From: Burkholderiaceae bacterium
GTDB lineage: Bacteria > Pseudomonadota > Gammaproteobacteria > Burkholderiales > Burkholderiaceae_F
Direction of reading: 5' to 3'
Length of the DNA: 7,715 nt
Assembly: GCA_013696665.1 (NCBI GenBank)
Contig: JACCYC010000144.1
Span: forward strand, 1-7,715
The notes beneath the pieces are model-generated. The model did no database searches, was not told the origin of the DNA, and saw only the letters and a list, made by a program, of their open reading frames with translations. Positions within the stretch are counted from its first letter, which is position 1, and every line of letters starts with the position of its first letter. Shown one piece after another: positions 5,960-7,715 of this stretch. A program made the translations under genes and the position numbers.

Positions 5960-7348
5960 ATGTCAGACGTCTACGCGTACGCAGACCGAGGGCCGATCGA
6001 GCCGTTCTGGCAACGCATCCACCGATTCTTCCTGCTACCGCTCGACAAAGCGGTACTGACCCGTATTGCGGGACTCTCGGCGGGCTTTGTTGCGTCGTTT
6101 GCGCTGCTGTTCCTGGGCGGGCTCGGCGTGTTTCTGCTGCTGCTCGCAATGCTTGCGATCCTTGTCATTGGAGCTCGTTACGGCTTCAAGCTGATCGAGC
6201 GCTCGTCCAAGGGTTTTCTGCGGCCGTCAGACTATCCGCTGACTGATGATGATCTCGTAAGCCAGTATCTGCCGTACAAGTACGTCGCGGTAAACCTCAT
6301 TTTCGGTTTTGTAACCGTCGTGCTCGTGGCAATCAGCGGAGGCAGCGAATTCGTTCGGATCGTCACCTGGCCGCTGTTTTTCGTCGTGATCAGCCCGGCG
6401 GTCACGATGCGGTTGGTCATTACCGGAAGCCTGCGCGGTGCGTTGAATCCCACAGAAATCATGGCACTGGTGCGCAGCATCGGGAAGCCCTACGCAGCGC
6501 TTGTCGGTTTCGTTTTCGTGGCCGACTTATCGCGTACCTACGGCGTAGCTGCACTTGCGGTCGCTGGGGGCATCGGAGCAGCGGGAGCAACGCTTCTGAT
6601 GGGAATCAAAGCCGGCCTCGGAGTGGGCGGAGTGCTTCTGCTGTTCCTGCTGTCCGCTGCATTCTGGTATTTCACGTACATGATCTGCGCAATGATCGGC
6701 TACGCGATGTATCAATATGCCGAAGCGCTCGACATTTCTGTGATGGGGCCTGGCGAGAACGCGATGCGCAGTGTTGCGAATGCGCGCACCATCGATGTCA
6801 AGGCACGCACGCGTGATGCGTTGATCGGTCAACTGGTGTCGGCGGGCGACATCAAGGAAGCAATTGAATTGTTGTCTCACGACCTGACTGATCGGCCGGG
6901 GGATTTGTCACTGCACGCAAGATTGCATCGTCTGCTCATCGCCGAGAACAGCGGGCCTCGGATCGAGAACCACACGGACACCTATCTTGCGCTGCTGGTG
7001 AAATCAGAAAACTGGCGCGAAGCGATTGAGCTGGTCGAGGATGCACTCGCAAGGCGCGCCGACTGGGCTCCGCGCGATATTGATCATATTGCTCCACTTG
7101 CTCAGGCGGCGATCCGCAACGGCAAGCCGCAGCTGGCGGGCCGGCTGATTAAAGGCTTTGACAAGAAGCATGCAGTGCATGCGGATATTCCGAAGGTTTA
7201 TCTGGTTGGCGCGCAACTGATGGCTGAATGGGGCGGAAAGCCGGAGGAAGCGCGCAGGATTCTCGAACACTTGCTCAAGCGTTTTCCAACCGACGCGGTG
7301 GCTCTCGAAGCCGGCCGTTATCTGGCGGCGCTCAATCGCCCGGCCTGA
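5960..7348 (+). CDS. Multi-spanning membrane protein with C-terminal TPR-like domain, function unknown
   Basis: A 462-residue protein I cannot name. The N-terminal half is a membrane domain: hydrophobic stretches at about 37-72 (probably a two-helix hairpin), 107-126, 131-153, 178-215 (very Gly/Ala-rich from 195) and 220-249. The last ends in an aromatic run FWYFTY (235-240). The C-terminal 180 residues are soluble and helical, with TPR-like helix pairs near 286-308 (LVSAGDIKEAIELLSHDL), 341-366 (LLVKSENWREAIELVEDAL), 375-400 and 413-442 (GGKPEEARRILEHLLKRFP). Such repeats usually bind partner proteins, so a scaffold or assembly role at the inner membrane is plausible but unproven. There is no signal peptide and no catalytic motif. 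The ATG at 5960 is chosen as the first in frame before the membrane domain; no Shine-Dalgarno is visible. The gene ends 17 bases before a convergent gene. Confidence 0.88.
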   Translation: MSDVYAYADRGPIEPFWQRIHRFFLLPLDKAVLTRIAGLSAGFVASFALLFLGGLGVFLLLLAMLAILVIGARYGFKLIERSSKGFLRPSDYPLTDDDLVSQYLPYKYVAVNLIFGFVTVVLVAISGGSEFVRIVTWPLFFVVISPAVTMRLVITGSLRGALNPTEIMALVRSIGKPYAALVGFVFVADLSRTYGVAALAVAGGIGAAGATLLMGIKAGLGVGGVLLLFLLSAAFWYFTYMICAMIGYAMYQYAEALDISVMGPGENAMRSVANARTIDVKARTRDALIGQLVSAGDIKEAIELLSHDLTDRPGDLSLHARLHRLLIAENSGPRIENHTDTYLALLVKSENWREAIELVEDALARRADWAPRDIDHIAPLAQAAIRNGKPQLAGRLIKGFDKKHAVHADIPKVYLVGAQLMAEWGGKPEEARRILEHLLKRFPTDAVALEAGRYLAALNRPA

Positions 7349-7365
7349 CCACTACAGCAGTCAAT

Positions 7366-7715
7366 TCACTCGGGACCCCAGCGGGTCCGTAACTGGGTAT
7401 CAAGGTCGAGTTCCATCTCCGACGGCGGACCGGACAGTGCGCCTCGCGTGCGCGGTGCACGAGGAGCACCGGTTGCGCCACGGATCGTCAGCGGTGGTTC
7501 CTGGCTTGGCGCCATACCGCCCAAGGTTGCGGGCGATGGAAAATGCGTCGATAGTCGGCGCTTGACGTCTTCTGCCGGTTGCCGCAAGCCGTGCCGGGAA
7601 TACGTCGTGAAAAGTCCGAGCAGGCAGTCAGCGATCTGCCGCCCGTAAAGATTCTTTAGGGTTTCGTTTCCAACCAATCCATCGAGCACGCGCAGCGCAG
7701 CGGTATCTTCGCGTG
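7366..7715 (-). CDS. 3' end of an unrecognised convergent gene, cut by the window edge
   Basis: A minus-strand frame is open from the window edge to a TGA at 7366-7368, giving the last 115 residues. The first part looks like a folded helical segment (LRVLDGLVGNETLKNLYGRQ, then IADCLLGLFTTYSRHGL). The last 60 residues are rich in Pro, Gly, Ala and Arg and look disordered, ending in an acidic ELDLDTQ stretch. Codon choice along the frame is mixed but consistent with the neighbouring genes, and the opposite strand offers only a short weak frame, so I believe this is a real gene. No family is recognised and no start can be assigned inside the window. It is convergent with the TPR membrane-protein gene with a 17-base gap and no obvious shared terminator. 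Confidence 0.62.
   Translation of the reverse strand, partial: REDTAALRVLDGLVGNETLKNLYGRQIADCLLGLFTTYSRHGLRQPAEDVKRRLSTHFPSPATLGGMAPSQEPPLTIRGATGAPRAPRTRGALSGPPSEMELDLDTQLRTRWGPE

Noticed and set aside
7168..7182. 15-base near-palindrome GCATGCA-G-TGCATGC in the TPR-protein gene
   Set aside because: It is isolated within coding sequence (KHAVHA), with no partner copy or regulatory context; most likely chance.
7448..7648. 66-codon plus-strand frame near the right edge
   Set aside because: It is antisense to the longer minus-strand frame that continues out of the window, and has no ribosome binding site or recognisable domain.

Overview
The window looks like a stretch of proteobacterial chromosome. 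Base composition is GC-rich by eye (around 60 percent). The DnaX, YbaB/EbfC and RecR proteins, the dnaX-ybaB-recR gene order and the style of the ABC transporter best fit a betaproteobacterium (Burkholderiales or a close relative). That placement comes from remembered family sequences, not from a search. No RNA gene, CRISPR array, prophage or complete insertion sequence is visible.

Layout: (1) Positions 1-2562 hold the replication and repair operon dnaX (5' end cut by the window edge), ybaB/ebfC and recR, all on the + strand. dnaX and ybaB overlap by ATGA, and recR follows 34 bases later with a TTG start. (2) Positions 2599-2982 encode a small MAPEG-family membrane protein close behind recR. 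(3) Positions 3054-5891 encode a complete ABC importer of the NMT1/TauA/SsuB class: a probably Tat-exported binding protein, an ATPase and a permease. ATPase and permease overlap by GTGA. The substrate cannot be read from the sequence. (4) Positions 5960-7348 encode a 462-residue protein with an N-terminal multi-spanning membrane domain and a C-terminal TPR-like helical domain; its function is unknown. (5) Positions 7366-7715 hold the 3' end of a convergent gene on the - strand that runs out of the window and that I do not recognise.

How the genes fit together: DnaX loads the beta clamp, RecR works in RecFOR repair, and YbaB/EbfC is a nucleoid-associated protein, so the first three genes form a DNA-maintenance unit. 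The transporter genes are a separate uptake unit with a good ribosome binding site in front of the binding protein.

The most unusual signal is an in-frame insert of about 78 bases (26 codons) in the ABC ATPase gene, between the D-loop helix and the switch histidine. It is built from three short hairpins followed by a 10-base palindrome and codes for a Ser/Arg/His/Gly-rich loop. It looks like a small palindromic repeat element that landed in a tolerated surface loop. Apart from that, the region is mostly ordinary housekeeping and transport DNA, and I see no convincing new multi-gene system.
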